DNA of 7,557 nt from Rhizorhabdus sp. Its GTDB lineage: Bacteria > Pseudomonadota > Alphaproteobacteria > Sphingomonadales > Sphingomonadaceae. Where the stretch lies: the NCBI GenBank assembly GCA_004297635.1, contig SCUQ01000368.1, forward strand, positions 1-7,557. Direction: 5' to 3'. Shown here piece by piece: positions 1-5,104 of the stretch (position 1 is the stretch's first letter; every line of letters starts with the position of its first letter). The notes under the pieces are model-generated. The model was not told the DNA's origin, did no database searches, and worked only from the letters and a program-made list of their open reading frames with translations. The position numbers and the translations under genes were made by a program.

Positions 1-12
1 CTCTTCCGATCT
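1..12. other. Probable Illumina adapter remnant at contig edge
   Basis: The first 12 bases, CTCTTCCGATCT, are identical to the 3' end of the standard Illumina TruSeq adapter. The match sits exactly at the first base of the window, which is where untrimmed adapter would appear at the end of an assembled contig. The reading frame of the first gene happens to stay open through it, so it is not exposed by a stop codon. The codons it contributes to the receptor gene should be treated as artificial. A chance genomic match is possible but unlikely at this exact position. Confidence 0.8.
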
Positions 13-13
13 C

Positions 14-736
14 AGCGCACGGCTGTCGTGGAAGCCCACCGATCCGCTGCTGCTGTGGGGCGCGGTATCGCGCGCGATCCGCTCGCCGACACCCTTCGAC
101 CGCGATGTCGTGGAGAGGCTGGACGGCGACGATTTCCTGATCGGCCCGTCGACATTCCGGTCGGAGAAGCTCACCGCCTTTGAGGCGGGGACACGGCTCA
201 TGGCGTCTTCGCACGCATCGCTGTCCCTGTCGGCCTTCTATAATGCCTATGACGACCTGCGCAGCATCGAGGTCGCGCCCGGCGGCTTCCTGCCGCTGCA
301 ATGGGGCAATGGCATCAAGGGCCACAGCTATGGCTTCGACAGCTGGGCCGATGTCCGGATTACCGACTGGTGGCGGGTCAAGCCGGGCTACAGCCTGCTG
401 ATCCAGCGCTTCCGCTTCAAGCCGGGATCTGCCGGGCTGCTCGACGTCCATCAGGTCGGCAACGATCCGAAGCATCGCCTGACCTTGCGGACATCGATGG
501 ACATCGGGCCGCGCATCAACCTCGATGCCGACCTGCGCTATGTCAGCAGCCTGCCGAGCCCCCGCACGTCCGGCTATGTCGAATTGGGCGCACGAATCGG
601 CTACATGCTCGGCGAGCGGGCCGAACTGTCGCTATCAGGCTTCAACCTCCTCCATAAGCGCCATCTCGAGCTTCCCGCGACCGAGGCCAGCCCGGTGCCG
701 CGCAGCGTGTTCGCGGCGCTGAAATGGCACCTTTGA
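14..736 (+). CDS. TonB-dependent outer-membrane receptor, C-terminal part (5' truncated)
   Basis: About 240 residues of the C-terminal beta-barrel of a TonB-dependent receptor; the plug domain and the first barrel strands lie off the window. The visible part begins with alternating strand-like segments and the pattern SRAIRSPTPFDRD, then SEKLTAFEAGTRL and FYNAYDDLRS, all typical of the late barrel of siderophore/iron-complex receptors. It ends in ...FAALKWHL, an amphipathic last strand, although the final residue is Leu and not the usual aromatic (Trp is third from the end). Such proteins import ferric chelates, cobalamin or other large ligands using TonB energy. The substrate cannot be read from this portion. 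The stop overlaps the start of the YfiR-like gene by 13 nt, so the two are probably co-translated. The true start is outside the window, and the internal ATG at 110 is not the gene start because the frame and family pattern continue upstream of it. Confidence 0.9.
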   Translation, partial: SARLSWKPTDPLLLWGAVSRAIRSPTPFDRDVVERLDGDDFLIGPSTFRSEKLTAFEAGTRLMASSHASLSLSAFYNAYDDLRSIEVAPGGFLPLQWGNGIKGHSYGFDSWADVRITDWWRVKPGYSLLIQRFRFKPGSAGLLDVHQVGNDPKHRLTLRTSMDIGPRINLDADLRYVSSLPSPRTSGYVELGARIGYMLGERAELSLSGFNLLHKRHLELPATEASPVPRSVFAALKWHL

Positions 737-1281
737 CGGGGTCCCTGGCCCTGTGGCGGCGGCTCTGCACGCTGGCTTTGCCGCTATTGGCGGGCGGATC
801 GGCCATCGCCCTGGCGGCCAATGCGCCGCCTCCGCTCGAACAGGCGGTCAAGGCCAGCTACATCACCAAATTCGCTCCGTTCATCGAATGGCCGGCCGGT
901 GCCTTCGCCAATCCCGACGGCCCCTTCATGATCTGCCTTGCCGGTCACGATGCCTTCGGATCGACGCTGGACGAAATCGCGCGCGGACAGAAGGTCAAGG
1001 GGCGGCGCATCCAGGTCCGGCGGATCGGTGATACGCTGTCGCCGGGTGCCTGCCATATGCTCGTGATCGGCGAAGGAACGCCGAACGCCCTGCTCGCCCA
1101 GGTCGCCGGCCAGCCGGTGCTCACCGTTGCCGATCGAAGCGCCGGACTCGACGGCGGCATGATCAGGTTCGTGCGGCGGGCGGGCCGCGTCCGGTTCGAA
1201 ATCGACAATGGCGCGGCGCGGGTGGCACATCTGGCGATCAGCTCGAAGCTGCTCGATCTCGCGGTGACGGTGGCCCGATGA
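724..1281 (+). CDS. YfiR family periplasmic protein (DUF4154)
   Basis: A 185-residue protein, close to the usual length for the family. Residues about 11-32 form a signal peptide: RR near the start, a hydrophobic run LALPLLAGGSAIALAA, and likely cleavage near residue 32. The mature part has YfiR family marks: KASYITKFAPFIEWP (residues 43-57), an ICLAG strand (70-74), the KVKGRRIQVRRI segment (90-101), CHMLVIGEG (110-118) and a C-terminal FEIDNGAARVAHLAISSKLL (158-177). Pseudomonas YfiR sits in the periplasm and restrains the diguanylate cyclase YfiN. Here the downstream partner is a histidine kinase, not a cyclase. Cys71 and Cys110 could form a disulfide; no second cysteine pair is present in the mature protein. 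The ATG at 724 lies inside the receptor gene and has no clear ribosome-binding site, suggesting translational coupling. The stop overlaps the kinase start as ATGA. Function as a kinase regulator is inferred from context. Confidence 0.88.
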   Translation: MAPLTGSLALWRRLCTLALPLLAGGSAIALAANAPPPLEQAVKASYITKFAPFIEWPAGAFANPDGPFMICLAGHDAFGSTLDEIARGQKVKGRRIQVRRIGDTLSPGACHMLVIGEGTPNALLAQVAGQPVLTVADRSAGLDGGMIRFVRRAGRVRFEIDNGAARVAHLAISSKLLDLAVTVAR

Positions 1282-2987
1282 AGACGATGCCCGCCATGCT
1301 CGACCGCCTTGCGCGGAGATTGACGGCCAGCCCGGCGATCGCGCTGCTGATAGCGCTTGCCCTGATCGTCGGTGGGCTCACCCTGGCGATCCAGAACGAT
1401 CGGCTCGGCAAGGTGGAAAAGCTGCGGCAGGCCAGTGTCCAGGCGCAGATTCTTGCGGGCAGCCTCGCCGCTCCGCTGGCCTTCGACGACGGAAACGCGG
1501 TCCGCGAATATCTCAACGCCTTCCGGAAGGACCCCGCGATCCGGGCCGCCGCCGCCTATGACGACAAAGGCAGGCTCATCGCGGGATTCGCGCAGCCGGG
1601 CACGGTGCTGCCGGCGTCCGCGCAGCTCGCCCCGCCCGCGATACAGGGCCGTGATCTCGTCGTCACGGCGGCCGTCGCGCAGGAGGGCAGCCGGATCGGA
1701 TCGGTCTATCTGCGTTCGTCGATCGAGACCGGCCTGCGACGGGCGATGCGCTATCTCGGTATCGCCCTTATCGTGATCTTCGCATCCTTGCTCGTCGCAC
1801 TGCTTGGGGCATCCTACGCGTCGCTCAGCCATTCGCATGCGCGGCTGGAGGCCGAGATCGAAAGCCGTGAAAAGGCCGAAGCCGCCCTGCGTCAGTCGCA
1901 GAAGATGGAGGCGATGGGGCAGCTGACCGGCGGGGTCGCGCATGATTTCAACAATCTGCTCATGGTGGCGTCCAGCGGCATCGAACTGCTTGAACGGACC
2001 AGCGATCCCAGCAAGCGAGACCGGCTGAAGGCCGGGATACGGCAGGCGATCGACCGCGGCGCCAAGCTCACCCAGCAGCTCCTCACCTTCGCGCGGCGCT
2101 CACCGCTCAATCCCGAGGTCGTCGATCTCGCGGAGCGCATCCGCGGTATGGATACGTTGCTCGATCGATCGCTGCGGGAGGATGTCGCGGTGATCTTCGA
2201 GCTTCCGGCGGATCTGTGGCCGGTCGAGGTCGATGCCTCCCAGCTCGAAGTCGCGATCCTCAACATGGCGCTCAACGCGCGCGATGCGATGCCCAATGGC
2301 GGAACCATCACGATCAGCGCGCATAATCAGCCGGAGCCGGGCGGGCAGGACTCGGTGGTGCTGATGATCGCGGACACCGGCGTCGGCATCGACTCCGACC
2401 AGCTCGTCCAGATTTTCGAACCCTTCTTCACCACCAAGGGCGTCGGCCAGGGCACCGGCCTGGGTCTCAGCCAGGTCTATGGCTTCGCCAGATCCGCGGG
2501 CGGCGATATCCAGGTCGAAAGCGAAGTGGGTCGCGGCACGGTGATGCGGCTGCGCCTGCCACGCACATTGAAAGCGCTGCCGAAACCGGCTGCGCGGCCC
2601 ATCGAAACGGCGCGCGTCGACGATAGGCGGCGCCGCGCGCTGCTCGTGGAGGATGACGATACCGTCGCCGCGATGGTCGGGGCCATGCTCGACGAACTGG
2701 GGTTCGATCATGATCGGGTGGGGTCGGCCGACGCGGCCCTCGAGCGCCTCGCGTCCGATGCGGATGTCGATTTCGTCCTGTCCGACATGATGATGCCCGG
2801 CACGATGAGCGGCCTGGATCTGGTGCGCGCGATCATCTGCCGGTGGCCCGGCTTGCCGGCGATCCTGATGACCGGCTATAGCGCCGCCGCCGCCGCCGCC
2901 ACCTCCGAAGGCGTCCGTCTGTTGATCAAACCCTATCAGATCGAAGACCTTGCCGCCGAAATCGACGCCGCCACCAAAGCAGCTTGA
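1278..2987 (+). CDS. Hybrid sensor histidine kinase with CHASE8-type sensor and C-terminal receiver
   Basis: A 569-residue inner-membrane protein. Transmembrane helices lie at about 17-39 and 158-180 and enclose a periplasmic region of about 120 residues. Its APLAFDDGNAVREYLNAF (65-82) and AAAYDDKGRLIAGF (91-104) resemble CHASE8, the sensor of YfiN. A coiled-coil linker (185-208) leads directly to the H-box with phospho-accepting His222 (GGVAHDFNNLL); no PAS domain is seen. The ATPase domain has an N-box (Asn329, Asn333), G1 DTGVG (366-370), F-box FEPFF (380-384) and G2 GQGTGLGLS (390-398). The receiver (about 453-567) has the acidic pair Asp459/Asp460, phospho-accepting Asp503 (LSDMMMP), Thr532 and Lys551-Pro552. 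All catalytic residues needed for autophosphorylation and His-to-Asp transfer are present. No DNA-binding or GGDEF output and no Hpt domain follows, so another protein must carry the signal on. The start overlaps the upstream YfiR-like stop by 4 nt. Met4 and Met7 are possible alternative starts. Confidence 0.92.
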   Translation: MKTMPAMLDRLARRLTASPAIALLIALALIVGGLTLAIQNDRLGKVEKLRQASVQAQILAGSLAAPLAFDDGNAVREYLNAFRKDPAIRAAAAYDDKGRLIAGFAQPGTVLPASAQLAPPAIQGRDLVVTAAVAQEGSRIGSVYLRSSIETGLRRAMRYLGIALIVIFASLLVALLGASYASLSHSHARLEAEIESREKAEAALRQSQKMEAMGQLTGGVAHDFNNLLMVASSGIELLERTSDPSKRDRLKAGIRQAIDRGAKLTQQLLTFARRSPLNPEVVDLAERIRGMDTLLDRSLREDVAVIFELPADLWPVEVDASQLEVAILNMALNARDAMPNGGTITISAHNQPEPGGQDSVVLMIADTGVGIDSDQLVQIFEPFFTTKGVGQGTGLGLSQVYGFARSAGGDIQVESEVGRGTVMRLRLPRTLKALPKPAARPIETARVDDRRRRALLVEDDDTVAAMVGAMLDELGFDHDRVGSADAALERLASDADVDFVLSDMMMPGTMSGLDLVRAIICRWPGLPAILMTGYSAAAAAATSEGVRLLIKPYQIEDLAAEIDAATKAA

Positions 2988-3087
2988 AGACATTCCCCCG
3001 GGCAGGGATGACAGTGCTGAATAAAATAGTGGATTCATTTCCGCTTCTGGTAGAAATGGCGCCATCACGAAAGGAACTTTACCCATC
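2988..3087 (+). promoter_or_regulatory. AT-richer leader upstream of the MucR-like gene, with ribosome-binding site
   Basis: This 100-nt gap between the kinase stop and the MucR-like start contains a clearly AT-richer patch at about 3018-3040, in contrast to the surrounding GC-rich DNA. TAAAAT at 3022-3027 could act as a -10 element, but no convincing -35 box lies at the expected distance. A Shine-Dalgarno-like AAGGA at 3071-3075 stands 12 nt before the ATG, a slightly long spacing. MucR-family proteins prefer AT-rich DNA with TpA steps and often repress their own gene, so the patch could also hold an autoregulatory site. The promoter call is inference. No strong terminator for the upstream operon is visible here. 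Confidence 0.4.
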
Positions 3088-3657
3088 ATGGCTGACGACA
3101 CACTTCTCGATCTCACCGCCGACATCGTCGCGTCGCATGTCGCAAACAACAATGTCGCGGTTGGAGACATTCCGGGCCTGATCAAGAGCGTGCATGGCGC
3201 GCTGCAGGGCCTGGGTAAGGTCACGGCCGAGCCCGAACCGGAACTGAAGCCGGCCGTGCCGATCCGTTCCTCGGTAAAGCCTGACTATATTGTCAGCCTG
3301 GAGTCGGGGAAGAAGATGAAGATGCTCAAGCGCTATCTTCACACCAGCTATGGCATGACCCCCGCCGACTATCGCAAGAAATGGGGTCTGCCCGCCGACT
3401 ATCCGATGGTCGCGCCCAACTATGCCGAGCAGCGCAAGGCGCTTGCGGTGAAGATCGGCCTCGGCCGCAAGCCCAAGACCGAAACGGCCAAGGCAGCACC
3501 CGCGAAGGCCGCGCCCGCCAAGGCTGCACCGGCCAAGGCTGCCACCGCGAAGGCCGCACCGGCCAAGGCTGCACCGGCCAAGCCCGCGCCCGCCAAGGCC
3601 GCATCGGCGAAGGCTGCGCCGGCCAAGCCCCGCGCCAAGAAGACCGCCGAGGCCTGA
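3088..3657 (+). CDS. MucR/Ros-family transcriptional regulator without zinc ligands, with Lys/Ala/Pro-repeat tail
   Basis: 189 residues in three parts. Residues 4-43 resemble the N-terminal MucR oligomerisation region (LLDLTADIVASHVANNNVAV...IPGLIKSVHGAL). Residues 57-126 are the Ros/MucR DNA-binding region, including MTPADYRKKWGLPADYPMVAP and the AVKIGLG close. Residues 127-189 form a basic, low-complexity tail of AKAAP pentads. In Agrobacterium Ros the zinc ligands lie in the pattern C-x2-C-x9-H-x4-H; the aligned residues here are Ser70, Ser73, Tyr83 and Tyr88 (Ser87 at the alternative His), so none can be a normal ligand. Zinc-free members that still fold and bind DNA are known in Mesorhizobium. 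MucR proteins act as global repressors with H-NS-like behaviour, and in various alphaproteobacteria control surface polysaccharide, motility and cell-cycle genes. The gene appears monocistronic, with its own leader and a palindrome after it. The family is sure; the regulon is unknown. Confidence 0.9.
   Translation: MADDTLLDLTADIVASHVANNNVAVGDIPGLIKSVHGALQGLGKVTAEPEPELKPAVPIRSSVKPDYIVSLESGKKMKMLKRYLHTSYGMTPADYRKKWGLPADYPMVAPNYAEQRKALAVKIGLGRKPKTETAKAAPAKAAPAKAAPAKAATAKAAPAKAAPAKPAPAKAASAKAAPAKPRAKKTAEA
3487..3630 (+). repeat. 15-nt coding repeat encoding AKAAP pentads
   Basis: Nine consecutive five-residue units (AKAAP with variants AKAAT, AKPAP and AKAAS) plus a partial AKP occupy residues 134-181 of the MucR-like protein. 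At DNA level the unit is about GCCAAGGCTGCACCG, with many synonymous differences between copies. This suggests the amino-acid pattern is kept by selection and is not only the result of recent slippage, though some adjacent copies are nearly identical and may still vary in number between strains. One lysine in every five residues gives an extended, strongly basic tail resembling those of histone H1-like bacterial proteins such as AlgP. Confidence 0.9.
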
Positions 3658-3680
3658 CGAACAGCGAGGCCTGACGAACA
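3648..3680 (+). repeat. 17-nt tandem duplication spanning the stop codon of the MucR-like gene
   Basis: CGAGGCCTGACGAACA occurs at 3648-3663 and again at 3665-3680, separated by one base (period 17 nt). The first copy contains the TGA stop of the MucR-like gene (3655-3657). The second copy is therefore untranslated, and because the period is not a multiple of three it is in a different frame. It looks like a recent local duplication at the gene end. Confidence 0.85.
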
Positions 3681-3706
3681 CCGCGCCCCGCCATGGCGGG
3701 GCGCGG
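3681..3706. terminator. Perfect 26-nt GC-rich palindrome, candidate bidirectional terminator
   Basis: The arms CCGCGCCCCGCCA and its exact reverse complement meet at 3693/3694, giving a stem of up to 13 base pairs (in RNA, fewer once a loop forms). It lies in the 57-nt gap between the convergent MucR-like and fghA genes, as expected for a terminator shared by both strands. No run of T follows on either side, so it is not a textbook intrinsic terminator. Outer arms GGCCTGAC (3669-3676) and GTCAGGCC (3714-3721) could extend the structure; these are the sequences around the two genes' stop codons. Confidence 0.6.
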
Positions 3707-3714
3707 CCGTCCGG

Positions 3715-4557
3715 TCAGGCCAGCCGCTGGCCGTGCCAGCGAAGATGATCCTCCATGAAGGTGGAGATGAAATAATAGCTGTGGTCGTAGCCCGGCTGCA
3801 TGCGCAGCGTCAGGTCGATCCCGGCATCGGCGCAGGCGGCGACCAGCAGACTGGGCTTGAGCTGCTCCGCGAGAAAGCCGTCGGCCTCGCCCTGATCGAC
3901 CAGCAGGTCCTTCACCCGCGCGCCATCCTCGATCAGCGCGACCGCATCATGCCGGCGCCACGCCACCCTGTCCTGACCCAGATAGCCGGGCAGCGCCTTC
4001 TGCCCCCACGGCACTTGCCCCGGCGCCACGATCGGCGCGAAGGCCGATACCGAGCGGAAGCGATCGGGGAAGGTCAGCCCGATCGTCAGCGCGCCATGCC
4101 CGCCCATCGAATGGCCCGTGATCGCCTGCCGCTTCATGTCCACCGGGAAGTTCGCCGCGATCAGCGCCGGCAGTTCGTCGGTGACATAGCTCCACATCCG
4201 GTAATGCTGCGCGAACGGCGCCTGCGTCGCATCGACATAGAAGCCGGCCCCCAGCCCGAAGTCATAGGCCGCCGCCGGATCGTCAGCCACGCCCTCGCCG
4301 CGCGGGGAGGTATCCGGCGCGACGAAGATCAGGCCCAGTTCCGCGCAGACGCGGCGAAACTCGCCCTTTTCGGTGACATTGGCATGGGTGCAGGTGAGCC
4401 CCGACAGATACCAGACGACCGGCAGCGTCGTGCCCGGCGCATGCGGCGGCACATAGACCGAAAAGGTCATGTCGGTGCCGGTCGCGGCGGACGCATGCCT
4501 GTAGACGCCCTGGACGCCGCCGAACGACAGGTTGCTGGAGATGGTTTCGAGGCTCAT
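3715..4557 (-). CDS. fghA: S-formylglutathione hydrolase
   Basis: A 280-residue cytoplasmic alpha/beta-hydrolase of the esterase D family, full length. It hydrolyses S-formylglutathione to formate and glutathione, the second step of glutathione-dependent formaldehyde oxidation. The catalytic triad can be placed as Ser150 in GHSMGGHGA, Asp226 in DQGEADGFL and His259 in GYDHSYYF; the spacings of 76 and 109 residues match those of known family members. The segment LSGLTCTHAN (51-60) carries the conserved Cys56 next to the active site, and APDTSPRGEGV (80-90) is also typical. The start is well supported by AGGGAA at 4563-4568, five bases before the ATG. It is the last gene of the - strand adhC-VOC-fghA operon and is separated from the VOC gene by 68 nt containing a hairpin. 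The alternative names frmB and yeiG refer to the E. coli homologues. Confidence 0.96.
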   Translation of the reverse strand: MSLETISSNLSFGGVQGVYRHASAATGTDMTFSVYVPPHAPGTTLPVVWYLSGLTCTHANVTEKGEFRRVCAELGLIFVAPDTSPRGEGVADDPAAAYDFGLGAGFYVDATQAPFAQHYRMWSYVTDELPALIAANFPVDMKRQAITGHSMGGHGALTIGLTFPDRFRSVSAFAPIVAPGQVPWGQKALPGYLGQDRVAWRRHDAVALIEDGARVKDLLVDQGEADGFLAEQLKPSLLVAACADAGIDLTLRMQPGYDHSYYFISTFMEDHLRWHGQRLA

Positions 4558-4577
4558 ATTTCTTCCCTGATGCGACA

Positions 4578-4602
4578 GGGGCGCGGACTAGGTCCACGCC
4601 CC
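4578..4602 (-). other. Hairpin between the VOC gene and fghA
   Basis: The two 11-nt arms GGGGCGCGGAC (4578-4588) and GTCCACGCCCC (4592-4602) flank a 3-nt loop. On the + strand one pair is a C/A mismatch. In RNA made from the - strand, the strand on which the operon is transcribed, the same position is a U-G wobble, so the whole stem can pair. It ends 20 nt before the fghA start and 9 nt before its Shine-Dalgarno sequence, without occluding either. It could stabilise or partly terminate the transcript between the two genes. The pairing is visible; the role is inferred. Confidence 0.55.
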
Positions 4603-4625
4603 CGAACATGAAGCAGCCGAACGGA

Positions 4626-5021
4626 TCAGGCCGTGAACGTGTAGGCGCAGATCTTGTTGCCGGCCGGATCGCGCAGATAGGCGGCGTACGCGCCCGGCAG
4701 ATGGCTGCGCGGTCCCGGCGCACCCTCACAGGTGCCGCCATTGGCAAGGCCCGCCGCGTGGAAGGCGGCGACGGCGGCCTCGTCCGCTGCCGCGAAGCCG
4801 ATCGTCACGCCATTGCTGGACGGCGCCTCGCCATTGCCGGGTTTCAGCACCAGGAAGGCGGGCTTGTCCTTGCCGTACAGCATGACCCTATCCCCGAACG
4901 GCCCCATGTTCTGCACGCCGAGCGGCGCCAGCGCGGCATCGTAGAACCTCGTCGAAGCGCCAAGGTCGGTCGCGCCCACCGTGGTATGCGAAAACACGCC
5001 ATCACCTGAAATCACTGCCAT
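4626..5021 (-). CDS. VOC family (glyoxalase/bleomycin-resistance fold) protein
   Basis: 131 residues from the ATG at 5021, chosen because GAGGGG lies 7 nt upstream and the family pattern begins at once with FSHTTVGATDLGASTRFYDAAL (residues 10-31). A further in-frame ATG at 5066 would add 15 unlike residues. The protein shows the paired beta-alpha-beta-beta-beta layout of vicinal oxygen chelate proteins: first unit around 10-58, second around 69-128, with AYLRDPAGNKICAY near the end. His12 stands at a usual metal-ligand position. The place where a Glu is often found near the C-terminus (GNKIELV in relatives) reads GNKICAY, and the usual His in the second unit's first strand reads as Thr73. A normal glyoxalase I metal site therefore looks incomplete. 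It lies between adhC and fghA in one operon, so a role linked to glutathione adducts or aldehydes is plausible, but the substrate is unknown. Confidence 0.85.
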   Translation of the reverse strand: MAVISGDGVFSHTTVGATDLGASTRFYDAALAPLGVQNMGPFGDRVMLYGKDKPAFLVLKPGNGEAPSSNGVTIGFAAADEAAVAAFHAAGLANGGTCEGAPGPRSHLPGAYAAYLRDPAGNKICAYTFTA

Positions 5022-5052
5022 GACATATCCCCTCGTTAGAATCCTCGTTGCG

Positions 5053-5100
5053 CGTGCTGTCGGCACGGGCCGGCCGATATCGACTCATCCGCGCTCGCGG
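5053..5100 (-). other. Two short GC-rich hairpins in the adhC-VOC spacer
   Basis: The 83-nt gap between adhC and the VOC gene holds two small inverted repeats: CGTGC (5053-5057) with GCACG (5063-5067), and CCGC (5089-5092) with GCGG (5097-5100), the latter 4 nt after the adhC stop in the direction of transcription. Neither has a T run. They may protect or process the transcript, but stems this short are common in DNA this rich in GC. No promoter was recognised in the gap. Confidence 0.3.
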
Positions 5101-5104
5101 CAGA

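Noticed and set aside
945..1943. 332-codon - strand frame opposite the YfiR-like gene and the kinase
   Set aside because: It is antisense to two well-supported overlapping genes, with Arg/Asp/Gly-rich composition and no recognisable domain.
2991..3009. Possible terminator after the kinase (CCC/GGG pairs around CCCCCGGGCAGGG)
   Set aside because: Only three or four pairs can form with a sensible loop and there is no following T run.
2984..3181. 65-codon + strand frame starting at a TTG over the kinase stop
   Set aside because: It overlaps the leader and then the MucR-like gene in another frame, has no ribosome-binding site and shows no family pattern.
2100..3224. 374-codon - strand frame opposite the kinase and the start of the MucR-like gene
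   Set aside because: It crosses two real + strand genes and their intergenic leader and shows low-complexity His/Arg/Gly-rich sequence without family marks.
3487..3630. Repeat array considered as a CRISPR-like or mobile-element array
   Set aside because: The 15-nt units are directly abutting, in frame and encode AKAAP pentads; there are no spacers and no associated genes.
3733..4611. 292-codon open frame on the + strand opposite fghA
   Set aside because: It is a mirror of the fghA codons with Arg/Gln/Asp-rich composition and no domain pattern; the - strand gene has an intact catalytic triad.
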